Origin: Tenuibacillus multivorans
Lineage (GTDB): Bacteria > Bacillota > Bacilli > Bacillales > Alkalibacillaceae
Direction: 5' to 3'
DNA: 64,000 nucleotides
NCBI RefSeq assembly: GCF_900103915.1
Contig: NZ_FNIG01000005.1
Coordinates: 157,874-221,873 of the forward strand
Under the pieces are notes generated by a model, which was given only the letters and a program-made list of their open reading frames with translations, was not told the DNA's origin and did no database searches. Shown piece after piece: positions 33,989 through 43,752 of this stretch (within the stretch, counting starts at the first letter, position 1; the number at the start of each line of letters is the position of its first letter). The position numbers were made by a program, and so were the translations under genes.

Positions 33989-34030
33989 ACTAAGGCTTGT
34001 CGCTATTAAGATTTGACGACAAGCCTTAGT
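33989..34030 (-). terminator. Hairpin behind gltC
   Basis: Perfect 14-base arms ACTAAGGCTTGTCG (33989-34002) and CGACAAGCCTTAGT (34017-34030) end six bases after the gltC stop. The T run is poor. The 195 bases between the previous terminator and this hairpin hold no gene, only one isolated copy of the AATGTCCAAGTTTG repeat core near 33926-33939. Confidence 0.65.
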
Positions 34031-34035
34031 ATGTC

Positions 34036-34941
34036 TCAGTACACAAACCTATTTAATTTTTCGTAGTAGGATTCTAGAAATTCAAAAAAGACTTGCTCGG
34101 ACGGAGCTACTTCTCGATTCGATGGTAAGATAATACCAACTGTACGCGAAACATTCGGTTCAATGATTTCAATGGATTTGGTGTCGCGCATCGGCATATC
34201 ATTTAACGTAATTTCGGGAAGTAAGCTCACGCCGAGTCCAGCTGATACGAGTCCTTTAATTGTGTCGACGTCTTCCCCTTCAAAGGCAATTCGAGGTTGA
34301 AATCCAACCTGAGAGCTAGCCTTCATAATGATGTCCCGTATGATATATCCCTGTCTAAAAATAACAAAAGGTTCATGTCTTAATTGGATTAAACGTAAAT
34401 AGGGTTCGTTAGCTAATTCGTGATGTTTGGATAATAAGGCCATAATTTTTTCGGTAAAAAAGATGTGCCCTTCGATATCGTCTTGGTTTGATGGGACAGG
34501 GGAGACAAAGGCGATATCAATGTGCCCAGAGATGACGGCATCTGTTAATTCTTTCACAGTCCCTTGGTGTAATTGAAAACCAATCTGCGGGTGTTCTTTT
34601 CTAAATGCGGATATCACATTTGGTAGTGTTTTTGCAGCTAAGCTAGTCGGGAAGCCTAAGCGAATCGTCCCGCTTTCTGGGTTTAAGTATTCATAGATTT
34701 CCCGTTCGGCTTTATCGAATTCAAGCATCGCTCGTTTAACACGGTCAAGAAAAATTTCTCCCACAGGGGTCAGACGTATTTTCCTTCCACCACGTAAAAA
34801 TAATTTAACTCCAAGCTCTGCTTCTAAATTAGCAATTTGTCTGCTCACAGCTGATTGAGCGACGTGTAATTCAGCTGCCGCCTCGCTCACATGTTCTAAT
34901 TCAGCCACTTTGATAAAATATCTTATTTGTCTTAGCTCCAT
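34036..34941 (-). CDS. gltC: LysR-family activator of glutamate synthase
   Basis: A 301-residue LysR regulator closely resembling B. subtilis GltC. The winged HTH is MELRQIRYFIKVAELEHVSE, then LHVAQSAVSRQIANLEAELG, and the effector domain has GFPTSLAAKTLPNVISAF and EGEDVDTIKGLVSAGLGVSL. GltC activates gltAB when the 2-oxoglutarate/glutamate ratio is high and represses its own gene. The divergent placement beside the glutamate synthase gene is the same here. The start at 34941 gives the family N-terminus and follows GAGGG; a GTG at 34956 is less likely. Confidence 0.93.
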   Translation of the reverse strand: MELRQIRYFIKVAELEHVSEAAAELHVAQSAVSRQIANLEAELGVKLFLRGGRKIRLTPVGEIFLDRVKRAMLEFDKAEREIYEYLNPESGTIRLGFPTSLAAKTLPNVISAFRKEHPQIGFQLHQGTVKELTDAVISGHIDIAFVSPVPSNQDDIEGHIFFTEKIMALLSKHHELANEPYLRLIQLRHEPFVIFRQGYIIRDIIMKASSQVGFQPRIAFEGEDVDTIKGLVSAGLGVSLLPEITLNDMPMRDTKSIEIIEPNVSRTVGIILPSNREVAPSEQVFFEFLESYYEKLNRFVY

Positions 34942-34964
34942 TATATCAACCCTCACGACGTATT

Positions 34965-34979
34965 ATCTCATTTTGCGAT
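34965..34979. promoter_or_regulatory. GltC-type binding box
   Basis: ATCTCATTTTGCGAT is a near-dyad (one mismatch from ATCTCA-TTT-TGAGAT) with the T-N11-A layout of LysR sites. It lies 24 bases upstream of gltC, as the GltC box does in B. subtilis. Confidence 0.7.
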
Positions 34980-35100
34980 TAATAGTATCGAATATATATA
35001 TTGAAAGCATAACAGAAAAACTTTACGATTAAAATAGCATGTTGTCGCATTTTTAATACTTTTACTATTTTTATAAAATTGCTATAAAAACACAACACTC

Positions 35101-35124
35101 CTCGCGTAAAGCGAGTTTTTCTTT
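35101..35124 (+). terminator. Possible attenuator in the glutamate synthase leader
   Basis: CTCGC-GTAAA-GCGAG (35101-35115) is followed by TTTTTCTTT and lies only 30 bases before the start codon. It looks like a short intrinsic terminator inside the leader of the large-subunit gene. Confidence 0.45.
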
Positions 35125-35153
35125 AAGTGAATATAGAAAGGGTGAGGTTATAC

Positions 35154-38100
35154 GTGATTCAAACAGGACTTCCAGAAAAACACGGGTTGTATGACCCGAA
35201 GTTTGAAAGTGATGCGTGTGGAATAGGTTTTATTGCAAGTATAGATGGTGAAAAAACGCATCAGATGATCCAGGATGCGATCACGATTCTCTGTCGACTC
35301 GAGCATCGTGGTGGTCGTGGATCAGATCCGAATACCGGTGACGGTGCTGGGATTATGATGCAAATTCCAGATGAGCTGTACCGTAAAGAGTGGAATTCAA
35401 AGCTGCCTGAGCAAGGCGAATATGCAGTTGGGATGTTATTTTTACCGCAGGAAGAACGTTTAAGAAAACTGGCTGAGTCAGTCGTTGAGCAAGTCATTGA
35501 AGCGGAGCAGCATGATTTGATCGGTTGGCGCACAGTCCCGGTTGATGACTCCATGCTATCTGAGACGGCAAAATCGACGATGCCTTATATCCGACAAGTT
35601 TTTATTAAAAAACCTCAAAATACTTATATAGAAGAAAAATTCAAACAATCTTTATACTTAATTCGCCGTATCATCGAAAAGCGCGTGGCTAACATGGAGG
35701 AGCTCAAAAAGGGACCGTTTTATTTTGCGAGTCTTTCGCCAGGTACGATTGTGTATAAAGGTATGCTCACACCAGAACAGATGGATCAGTTTTATTTAGA
35801 TTTAAATAATCCAATCGCTAAAACGGCTTTTGGCATGGTGCATTCGCGTTATAGTACGAATACGTTTCCGTCATGGGAACGCGCGCATCCAAACCGGATG
35901 CTCATGCACAATGGTGAGATTAACACGATTACGGGTAATGTCAACTGGATGAAAGCACGTGAAACGGCAGCAATTTCTCATATTTTTGAAGAGCGTCATG
36001 AGGAGCTTTTACCAATCATTGACGAAGAATCAAGTGACTCGGGGATGCTTGATCAGGCCTTTGAGTACCTTGTGACAAATGGCCGTTCCATGTCACAGAC
36101 ATCAATGATGATGGTTCCGGAGGCTTGGGATTTAAATGAACAGATGAAGGACCCTGAGCGTGCCTGCTTTGAATATTTAAGCACGATTATGGAGCCCTGG
36201 GATGGTCCGACAGCGATTGCCTACACAGACGGAAAACAAATTGGGGCATCACTTGACCGAAACGGGTTACGTCCAGCGCGTTATTATATTACAGAGGACA
36301 ATCGAATGGTGCTATCCTCTGAGGTTGGCGTTGTCGATATTGAACCGGAGCAGGTTGTTCAAAAAGGACGCCTCGCGCCAGGTGAGATGATTTTAGTTGA
36401 TTTAGAAAAACATGATGTTTTATTCAATGAAGATATCAAGCGTGATATCGCGACGAAGTTTCCATACCGTGAATGGCTGAATGAGTCATTGATTCAATTA
36501 AAAGGTTTTCAAGACCATGATGCATCTGAAGAATTATCGGATTATGAGCTATTACAGTTTCAGTTAGCGAATGGGTACACGAAAGAAGAATTAATGAAAA
36601 ACATATTGCCGATGGTGACGGAACAAAAAGATCCGATTGGTTCAATGGGGAACGATACGCCACTAGCGGTTTTATCGGAACAACCGCAATTGTTGTTTAA
36701 TTACTTTAAGCAATTATTTGCGCAGGTGACGAATCCGCCTATTGATGCGATTCGGGAAAAAGGTGTGACCTCAACCACTTCTTATCTTGGGCCGCGTCAT
36801 AATTTCTTAGATGATGGACCTGAGCATTGTAGGCGAATTCGCTTATATACACCGATTTTAACGAAGCAGGAATTCGATGCGGTCGTTCATAATAGTCGTA
36901 GTGATTTCCGTTTTGAGCGTGTATCGACGACTTATCCGATTTCACGCGGAGCAGCTGGTATGGAATCCGCATTAGAGTCCATGTTTAAACAAGTTGAAAC
37001 CGCCATCGAACAAGGCGTTTCGATGATTGTGTTAACGGACCGGGATACTTCCAGTGAACGTGTGGCCATCCCGTCATTATTAGCTGTGAGCGGTTTACAC
37101 CATTATTTAGTCCGTAAAGGCTTGCGGACGAAAGCGAGCCTAATTTTAGAAACGGCTGAGGCGCGTGATGTTCATCAGTTCTCAGTTTTAATTGGCTTTG
37201 GTGTCGATATGATTTATCCGTACTTAGCTTATCGTTCAATTGAGAAGCTCGTGGCTGATCAATTTGTAGAAGATTATCGTTATGAAAAGGCAATTGAGCG
37301 GTATCGTGAAGCGGCGACGAATGGCATTGTTAAAGTGATGTCGAAAATGGGGATTTCGACGATTCAAAGCTACCGTGGTGCGCAGACATTTGAAGCGATT
37401 GGAATTGACCATGAAGTGATGGATCAATATTTTTATGGGACATCGTCTAAGCTTAGTGGTATTGGGTTAGAGAGTATTGCCGAAGAATCGATCACACGAC
37501 ATCTTTTAGCTTACGGTGAACGCCGAACGACTTTACCATCTGGTGGTGCGATGCAGTGGCGTAGCGATGGCGAGCATCACTCATTTAACCCGCGAACAAT
37601 CCATACGCTTCAGCACGCTGCACGTATGAATAGTAAGCCATTATATGAGAAGTTTTCAGAGCTAGTCGAAAGTGAAAAAGTAACATATTTACGTGATTTA
37701 TTGGACTTTAAATTAGATGAGTCTAAAGCGATTCCGATAGATGAAGTCGAGCCCGTTGAGGACATTTGGAAGAGGTTCAAAACCGGCGCGATGTCGTATG
37801 GGGCTCTGAGTCAGGAAGCCCATGAAATGCTTGCGATTGCGATGAATCGAATCGGTGGTAAAAGTAATAGCGGTGAAGGTGGGGAAGATCCTAATCGTTT
37901 TACGCCAGATGAGAATGGAGACTTACGACGCAGTGCAATTAAGCAGGTGGCTTCTGGTCGTTTTGGTGTGACGAGTTATTATTTGACGAATGCCGATGAG
38001 GTTCAAATCAAGATGGCACAAGGCGCTAAGCCAGGTGAGGGTGGTCACTTGCCGGGTAAAAAAGTTCACCCGTGGATTGCGGATGTCCGTAAGTCGACAC

Positions 38101-39668
38101 CAGGCGTAGGGTTAATTTCACCACCGCCACACCACGATATTTATTCAATTGAGGATTTAGCGCAATTAATTTACGACTTAAAGCATGCTAATCCAGATGC
38201 ACGCTTAAATGTGAAATTGGTGGCGAAATCTGGTGTTGGAACGATCGCTGCTGGTGTTGCCAAAGGTAGAGCCGATGTCATTTTAATTAGTGGTTATGAA
38301 GGCGGAACAGGAGCATCTCCGAAAACGAGTATTCGTCATGCTGGTCTTCCGTGGGAGCTCGGTTTAGCCGAAGCTCATCAGACATTAGTTTTAAACGGCT
38401 TGCGTGAGCGCGTTCGTTTAGAAACAGACGGAAAGCTCATGACCGGTCGTGATGTGATTAAGGCAGCATTACTTGGAGCAGAAGAATACGGATTTTCAAC
38501 GGCACCTATGGTCGTGCTTGGCTGTATTTTAATGCGTGCATGTCATTTAGATACGTGTCCAGTCGGTATTGCGACACAAGATCCCGAGCTACGGAAAAAG
38601 TTTGCAGGCAATGCCGATCACGTGGTCAATTATATGCGTTTTGTCGCTGAGGAAATGCGGGAAATTATGGCTCAGTTAGGTGTTCGCACATTAGATGAAT
38701 TAATTGGTCGTACGGACTTCCTTACTGTTAATCATAAAAAAGCAGAGCATACCAAGGCAAAGCAGCTTGATTTAGAGCCATTGTTAATGACAGCAGATGT
38801 TGGCTGGCTTGAAAACGAACGTCCGGATCTTAACGTTTATGATGACCACCATATGGATACGACTGAGTTGATTCCGAAATTGGACCGAGCACTTGAAAAT
38901 AGTGAATTAGTTCAGTTAGATTTACCAATCGAAAACACGAATCGAACCGTGGGAACGACACTCGGTTACGAAGTTTCCAAGCGATACGGTGAAGAAGGCT
39001 TACGAGAGGATACGATTGACTTACGTTTTACAGGTTCCGCCGGTCAAAGCTTCGGTGCGTATGTACCGCATGGTGTTACGATGCATGTTAATGGCGATGG
39101 TAATGACTATGTAGGTAAAGGTTTATCCGGTGGTAAATTAATATTCCAACCTAATCTGCCGCCTGCCTTACACCGTATGGAAGAGGTCATCATCGGTAAC
39201 GTTGCCTTATTTGGAGCAACAAGTGGCGAGGCTTACATTAATGGCGGAGCAGGTGAACGTTTTGCCGTTCGAAATAGTGGCGCACGTGCTGTCGTTGAAG
39301 GTGTTGGCGATAATGGCTGTGAATATATGACAGGTGGTCGTGTTATTGTTCTCGGAGGCATTGGTAAAAACTTTGCTGCCGGGATGTCAGGCGGTATAGC
39401 CTACATTTGGGCTAACGACATACAGGACGTTAAAAAAAAATGTAATAAAGAGCTCGTTTTATTTGAGGCATTGGAAGACTCAGATGAAATGAGTGAATTA
39501 AAAGATATGTTATTAAAGCATGTCCAATATACAGGTAGTAAACGCGCGAAATATATTCTGAATCATTGGGATACGGCTGTGCATCAGTTTGTAAAAATCA
39601 TTCCTGAAGAGTTTAAAGCGATGCTATCTAAAGAAAGTCAGGAAAACCAGGAGAAAGTCGTTCAGTAA
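35154..39668 (+). CDS. gltB: Glutamate synthase large subunit
   Basis: A protein of about 1504 residues (GltA in B. subtilis naming). The order is an N-terminal glutamine amidotransferase class II domain with the catalytic Cys in DACGIGFIA after a short propeptide, a central domain, the FMN-binding synthase domain (KPGEGGHLPGKKV, then GYEGGTGASPKTS), a 3Fe-4S site (CILMRACHLDTCPVGIAT), and the C-terminal glutamine-rich-type beta-helix (GGAGERFAVRNSGARAVVEG). It makes two glutamates from glutamine and 2-oxoglutarate. I start at GTG 35154 behind AAAGGGTGAGG, which gives the family propeptide length; the GTG at 35127 lacks such a site. Confidence 0.95.
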   Translation: MIQTGLPEKHGLYDPKFESDACGIGFIASIDGEKTHQMIQDAITILCRLEHRGGRGSDPNTGDGAGIMMQIPDELYRKEWNSKLPEQGEYAVGMLFLPQEERLRKLAESVVEQVIEAEQHDLIGWRTVPVDDSMLSETAKSTMPYIRQVFIKKPQNTYIEEKFKQSLYLIRRIIEKRVANMEELKKGPFYFASLSPGTIVYKGMLTPEQMDQFYLDLNNPIAKTAFGMVHSRYSTNTFPSWERAHPNRMLMHNGEINTITGNVNWMKARETAAISHIFEERHEELLPIIDEESSDSGMLDQAFEYLVTNGRSMSQTSMMMVPEAWDLNEQMKDPERACFEYLSTIMEPWDGPTAIAYTDGKQIGASLDRNGLRPARYYITEDNRMVLSSEVGVVDIEPEQVVQKGRLAPGEMILVDLEKHDVLFNEDIKRDIATKFPYREWLNESLIQLKGFQDHDASEELSDYELLQFQLANGYTKEELMKNILPMVTEQKDPIGSMGNDTPLAVLSEQPQLLFNYFKQLFAQVTNPPIDAIREKGVTSTTSYLGPRHNFLDDGPEHCRRIRLYTPILTKQEFDAVVHNSRSDFRFERVSTTYPISRGAAGMESALESMFKQVETAIEQGVSMIVLTDRDTSSERVAIPSLLAVSGLHHYLVRKGLRTKASLILETAEARDVHQFSVLIGFGVDMIYPYLAYRSIEKLVADQFVEDYRYEKAIERYREAATNGIVKVMSKMGISTIQSYRGAQTFEAIGIDHEVMDQYFYGTSSKLSGIGLESIAEESITRHLLAYGERRTTLPSGGAMQWRSDGEHHSFNPRTIHTLQHAARMNSKPLYEKFSELVESEKVTYLRDLLDFKLDESKAIPIDEVEPVEDIWKRFKTGAMSYGALSQEAHEMLAIAMNRIGGKSNSGEGGEDPNRFTPDENGDLRRSAIKQVASGRFGVTSYYLTNADEVQIKMAQGAKPGEGGHLPGKKVHPWIADVRKSTPGVGLISPPPHHDIYSIEDLAQLIYDLKHANPDARLNVKLVAKSGVGTIAAGVAKGRADVILISGYEGGTGASPKTSIRHAGLPWELGLAEAHQTLVLNGLRERVRLETDGKLMTGRDVIKAALLGAEEYGFSTAPMVVLGCILMRACHLDTCPVGIATQDPELRKKFAGNADHVVNYMRFVAEEMREIMAQLGVRTLDELIGRTDFLTVNHKKAEHTKAKQLDLEPLLMTADVGWLENERPDLNVYDDHHMDTTELIPKLDRALENSELVQLDLPIENTNRTVGTTLGYEVSKRYGEEGLREDTIDLRFTGSAGQSFGAYVPHGVTMHVNGDGNDYVGKGLSGGKLIFQPNLPPALHRMEEVIIGNVALFGATSGEAYINGGAGERFAVRNSGARAVVEGVGDNGCEYMTGGRVIVLGGIGKNFAAGMSGGIAYIWANDIQDVKKKCNKELVLFEALEDSDEMSELKDMLLKHVQYTGSKRAKYILNHWDTAVHQFVKIIPEEFKAMLSKESQENQEKVVQ

Positions 39669-39691
39669 ACAACAAAGGAGGGAGAGGTAGC

Positions 39692-41179
39692 ATGGGATAT
39701 TTAAAAGGTTTTATGGATTTTAGTCGAAAAGACCAGGATGTACGTGATCCTATCGAGCGGATTAAAAACTGGGAAGAGTACGTCGTTCGCTTTGACGATG
39801 ATGAGTTAAAACGCCAAAGCTCACGCTGTATGGATTGCGGCACACCTTTTTGCCATACAGGAGCTGAATGGGATGGCGCCAACGTTGGCTGTCCAGTGAA
39901 CAACTTTATACCAGAGTGGAATGAACTTGTGAGTGAAGAGAACTGGCAGGAAGCGTTGAAACGACTTGAGGAAACAAATAACTTCCCAGAATTTACGGGC
40001 CGTGTATGTCCTGCACCATGTGAGGGCTCTTGTACACTTGCAATAAATGATGATCCAGTGACGATTAAATCGATAGAAAACGAAATTATTGAACGCGGCT
40101 TTGACAACGGTTGGGTCGAAGCGAAGGTGCCAACCCGTCGTACGGATAAACGCGTAGCAATCGTAGGCTCCGGCCCAGCTGGTTTAGCGGCAGCTGATCA
40201 GCTTAATGAAATGGGACATCACGTGACCGTTTATGAACGTGATGACCGTCCAGGCGGCCTGTTAATGTATGGTATTCCGAATATGAAGCTCGAAAAAGAT
40301 ACCGTTGACCGACGCATTAAGGTGATGAAAGAGTCAGGCATTGAATTTGTCTGTAACACAGAGGTTGGCGTCGATGTCACGCGTGATGAACTGAACCGTG
40401 ACTACGATGTGGTCATCATGTGTACGGGAGCCCAAGACCCACGCGACGTTCCATTAGAAAACCGTGAAAGTAGCGGGATCCATTTTGCGATGGACTATTT
40501 AAAGGCTTCAACAAAAGCACTTGAAACCGATCCTAAAAACACACCGATTACCGCAGAAGGTAAAAACGTGATTGTCATCGGAGGCGGTGACACAGGTGCC
40601 GACTGTGTCGCAACTGCGCTAAGACAAAACGCTAAGCGTGTCGTTCAATTCGGCAAACACCCAGCCAGTCCTGAGGAACGTACTAGTGACAATCCTTGGC
40701 CAGAGTTTCCGATGACCTTTAAACTAGACTACGGCTATAAAGAAGGCCTTGAGTCTCAAGGCGAAGACCCACGAAAATATGAAGTGCTTACCCAGCGATT
40801 TGAACAGGGAGAAGATGGGAACGTAGCGGCCTTACATACCTTAAATGTCGAGAAGGTATATGAGGACGGAAAGCTCGTCACGAAAGAAATCCCTGGCACT
40901 GAGCAAGTGTGGGACGCAGACCTAGTCTTAATTGCGATCGGATTTTTAGGCCCTGAACAAGAAATATTAGAACACTTTAATCTACAAACAGATGAACGTG
41001 GCCGCATTTGGACACTGGATGGCAGTAAAGACTACTGCACAAATGAACAAGGCATTTACGCAGCCGGCGACGCACGTCGCGGCCAAAGCCTCGTCGTTTG
41101 GGCGATTCGAGAAGGACGCGAAGTCGCAGAGCAAGTCCACGAATATTTAACAGAGGAAAGTAAGATGAATATTGTTTAA
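39692..41179 (+). CDS. gltD: Glutamate synthase small subunit
   Basis: A 495-residue small subunit (GltB in B. subtilis naming). The N-terminus has the cysteine-rich 4Fe-4S segment (SSRCMDCGTPFCHTG, then GCPVNNFIPEW and GRVCPAPCEGSC). The FAD site is VAIVGSGPAGLAAADQL, and the NADPH site is VIVIGGGDTGADCVATA. A final FAD contact is GIYAAGDARRGQSL. It passes electrons from NADPH to the large subunit. The gene follows the large subunit by 23 bases and ends the operon. Confidence 0.95.
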   Translation: MGYLKGFMDFSRKDQDVRDPIERIKNWEEYVVRFDDDELKRQSSRCMDCGTPFCHTGAEWDGANVGCPVNNFIPEWNELVSEENWQEALKRLEETNNFPEFTGRVCPAPCEGSCTLAINDDPVTIKSIENEIIERGFDNGWVEAKVPTRRTDKRVAIVGSGPAGLAAADQLNEMGHHVTVYERDDRPGGLLMYGIPNMKLEKDTVDRRIKVMKESGIEFVCNTEVGVDVTRDELNRDYDVVIMCTGAQDPRDVPLENRESSGIHFAMDYLKASTKALETDPKNTPITAEGKNVIVIGGGDTGADCVATALRQNAKRVVQFGKHPASPEERTSDNPWPEFPMTFKLDYGYKEGLESQGEDPRKYEVLTQRFEQGEDGNVAALHTLNVEKVYEDGKLVTKEIPGTEQVWDADLVLIAIGFLGPEQEILEHFNLQTDERGRIWTLDGSKDYCTNEQGIYAAGDARRGQSLVVWAIREGREVAEQVHEYLTEESKMNIV

Positions 41180-41185
41180 TAGGAA

Positions 41186-41216
41186 AAAATTCCGCCTTTG
41201 GGGCGGAATTTTTATT
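41186..41216 (+). terminator. Terminator of the glutamate synthase operon
   Basis: AAATTCCGCC and GGCGGAATTT arms around a TTTG-type loop are followed by T-rich sequence. Confidence 0.9.
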
Positions 41217-41283
41217 ATAAGTTATGAGGATTGGGGTCTGGACTCACCAATCCGAGGTGTAACTCGTTAATCTGATGAGTGCA

Positions 41284-41530
41284 CTCACCAATTTGAAGGC
41301 TCGACCAGTCAAGAAGAGAAATCAATCCGTAGAATAGTGAGACCATCCGCCAAAAAGAGAGGTCGATCCGCCGAAAAGAAGGGTCAATCCGCCAAAAAGA
41401 GGAGACCATCCGCCAAAACAAGGGGTCGAACCGCCGAAAAAGGAGTTCAATCCGCCGAAAAGAGGGGTCGAATCGCCAAAACGAGGGGGTCAATCCGCCA
41501 AAACGAGGGGTCGAACCGCAAAATCAATGG
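41284..41530. repeat. 21-bp phased repeat array, core TCCGCCAAAANGAG
   Basis: The core CCGCC (in AATCCGCCAAAAAGAGG or close forms) begins at 41347, 41368, 41389, 41410, 41431, 41452, 41473, 41495 and 41516: one step of 22, otherwise 21 bases. More degraded units extend the phase upstream to about 41284, where the core reads CACTCACCAAT. A basic open frame with seven-residue repeats crosses it and is not a convincing gene. It lies between the gltD terminator and proC. Confidence 0.92.
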
Positions 41531-41648
41531 AGAATTAGCGAATAAATTATTTAAATGGTTCGATGATAAGAATGTGACTTGGCATTTCCATCATTTAGCG
41601 TTATGATATCAATTAACTCATTACCAAAAAAATGAAAGGGGTGTGTTT

Positions 41649-42440
41649 ATGGCAATCCAGAACATTGGTTTTATCGGTTGCGGTAAAATGGCTCAGTCAA
41701 TCATTAATGGCATGATTACATATGGTGGTTATGCCCCCGAACAAATTCAAGCTACAGCCGTAACGGACAAGACAATTAGTTATGTGACGGAGAAATTTGG
41801 AATAGAAATTGGCAATGATAATCAAAAAGTAGCCGCGGAAAGCGATGTGCTTTATTTAGCAGTGAAACCGTATGTCTATCCAAATGTCATTGAGGAAGTC
41901 CGATCACATATCAGGAAAGATACCATTATTGTCACCATTGCCGTCGGTGTTACGTTAAAGGAAATGGCAAATTTATTTTCTTCTGAAACAAGAGTGGTGC
42001 GGACAATGCCCAACACACCTGCTTTCGTTGGTGAAGGGATGACAGCCTATTGTCCGAATGAAAACCTCACCGACCCTGAACTAGAAGAGCTGCAATCACT
42101 TTTTTCAAGCTATGGTCAGGCTGAAATGGTTAAAGAAAACTTGATGGACGCGATTACCGCCGTGAGTGGTTCATCACCAGCCTATGTCTATGTGTTTATT
42201 GAAGCGATGGCGGATGGTGCTGTGAAGCAGGGCATCCCGCGGGAGCTTGCCTACCAACTAGCGACTCAGGCCGTCTATGGGGCAGCCAAAATGGTGATGG
42301 AAACGGGACTTCATCCAGGTGAATTAAAGGATCACGTGACGACGCCTAATGGCACAACAATTCGAGCACTGGCCTCATTAGAGGAAGACGGCTTTCGAGG
42401 ATCTGTCATAAAAGCGATAGATCATTGTTTTAAAAAGTAA
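41649..42440 (+). CDS. proC: Pyrroline-5-carboxylate reductase
   Basis: A 263-residue enzyme that makes proline from pyrroline-5-carboxylate using NAD(P)H. The nucleotide loop is NIGFIGCGKMAQSIING. The signature near residue 160 is AVSGSSPAYVYVFIEAMADG, and VRTMPNTPAFVGEGMTAY is conserved. The ATG at 41649 follows GAAAGGGGTG; the GTG two codons earlier is not needed. The gene is downstream of glutamate synthase, which supplies glutamate for proline, but a terminator and a repeat array separate them. In salt-tolerant bacilli proline is also a compatible solute. Confidence 0.93.
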   Translation: MAIQNIGFIGCGKMAQSIINGMITYGGYAPEQIQATAVTDKTISYVTEKFGIEIGNDNQKVAAESDVLYLAVKPYVYPNVIEEVRSHIRKDTIIVTIAVGVTLKEMANLFSSETRVVRTMPNTPAFVGEGMTAYCPNENLTDPELEELQSLFSSYGQAEMVKENLMDAITAVSGSSPAYVYVFIEAMADGAVKQGIPRELAYQLATQAVYGAAKMVMETGLHPGELKDHVTTPNGTTIRALASLEEDGFRGSVIKAIDHCFKK

Positions 42441-42473
42441 AGTTGTAAAGAACTTAGCTTTAGCTGAATAAGT

Positions 42474-42509
42474 AATAGCATGTGAACATTCAAAGTTTCA
42501 CATGCTATT
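42474..42509. terminator. Bidirectional terminator between proC and the amidohydrolase gene
   Basis: Perfect 13-base arms AATAGCATGTGAA (42474-42486) and TTCACATGCTATT (42497-42509) lie between convergent genes, followed by T-rich sequence. Confidence 0.85.
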
Positions 42510-42547
42510 CTTTGTTGTTATTAAGATTATTTTTCTTCACGATTCTC

Positions 42548-43666
42548 CTATCCTAACGTCCTCCTCACAGTCTCAACCATAACCTCAACCGACTTCGGAA
42601 TGGCATTAAAGTTAAATGTCATATTCGGATGGTGAAGGCCAGGTCCTAGATCACATCCGATCCCAAGCATGGTAGCTTTAAGGTGTGGGCGTTCGATCGT
42701 ATAAAAATGAAAGTCGTCGCCACCTGTTGTGACAATCGGATCTTTTAAGGCATCTTCACCAGCTGCACGCTGGATCCCTTCCGCCATATGTGAAATCGCC
42801 TCGTTGTTAGTGACCGATGCGGCTACATTGGCTCCGAGTTCTAGTTCAATCTTTACTTGATGATATTCCTCAAGCATATGCACCACTTGATTCAGCTTGT
42901 CATTTATTTGATCCATTGCTTCGTTCGTTTGTGCGCGTAAGTCTAATGAAAAGGTGGCACTTCCTGGGATGATATTCTGGCTTTTTCCACCAGCTTGAAA
43001 GCCTGTCATTTTAATGGAGTGGGGAATCATCGGATTCACTTGAATGTTTCGAATATAGTGGTTTAAGTCAGCACCGATATCTATCGCGTTCGCAGTTAAA
43101 TGAGGACGAGCGCCGTGTGCATCTTCTCCTGTTATTGTACCGTGTATAAAGCGTGCGGCACCATGTTTAATGACGGGGGTAAATTCACCATGATTTAATT
43201 CCTCTTTAGGACGTAGGTGCATGCCGTAGAGATAATTGACATCATCGACGACCCCTTTTTCTACAAGCTTTAAGGCACCTGTTCCTTTTTCTTCGGCAGG
43301 TTGGAAAATGAAGCGAACAGTTCCGTTAAACGCTTCACTTGAATGGTGGAAAGCTAGTAGTGTTCCTAACACAATCGTCATATGCGCGTCATGGCCGCAG
43401 GAATGGTTAGCCTGGAATTCGCCGTCAACCTGTTGCCAAAGGGCATCGATATCGGCACGAACAGCAACGACTGGTTTTCCGTGACCTATCTCAGCCACTA
43501 AACCAGTACAATCGGAAAACGTTTTAACATTTATACCTTCATTTTCAAGTAGATTTTCAATGTATTCAGTCGTTTTAACTTCCTCCCAGCTAATTTCAGG
43601 ATACGTGTGAAGGTGGTTAAAAATATCTATTAACTGAGGCTTCAATGATTCTATGAGTTTATTCAT
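42548..43666 (-). CDS. amhX: M20-family amidohydrolase, AmhX-like
   Basis: A 372-residue zinc amidohydrolase of the M20D family (aminoacylase or N-acyl-amino-acid hydrolase type). Metal ligands appear in SCGHDAHM (about residue 90), PAEEKGTGA and TGEDAHGARPH. The dimerisation lid lies between about residues 165 and 275. It resembles B. subtilis AmhX. The start at 43666 follows AAAAAGGAGCG; the longer frame has a hydrophobic lead without a ribosome site. It is divergent from a GlcNAc-kinase-like gene across a large inverted repeat, so it may remove acyl or peptide groups in the salvage pathway. Confidence 0.82.
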   Translation of the reverse strand: MNKLIESLKPQLIDIFNHLHTYPEISWEEVKTTEYIENLLENEGINVKTFSDCTGLVAEIGHGKPVVAVRADIDALWQQVDGEFQANHSCGHDAHMTIVLGTLLAFHHSSEAFNGTVRFIFQPAEEKGTGALKLVEKGVVDDVNYLYGMHLRPKEELNHGEFTPVIKHGAARFIHGTITGEDAHGARPHLTANAIDIGADLNHYIRNIQVNPMIPHSIKMTGFQAGGKSQNIIPGSATFSLDLRAQTNEAMDQINDKLNQVVHMLEEYHQVKIELELGANVAASVTNNEAISHMAEGIQRAAGEDALKDPIVTTGGDDFHFYTIERPHLKATMLGIGCDLGPGLHHPNMTFNFNAIPKSVEVMVETVRRTLG

Positions 43667-43752
43667 GTTAACGCTCCTTTTTCTGTGAATTAAAGAAAAG
43701 ATAGCACAAATTATAAATCTCTTCAATCGTATGGTAGGGTTGATAAATGCTA

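Noticed and set aside
41337..41606. Lys/Arg-rich 89-codon frame with heptad repeats
   Set aside because: It is produced by the 21-base repeat (seven codons per unit), frames occur on both strands, there is no clear ribosome site, and the sequence after the array has no family resemblance.
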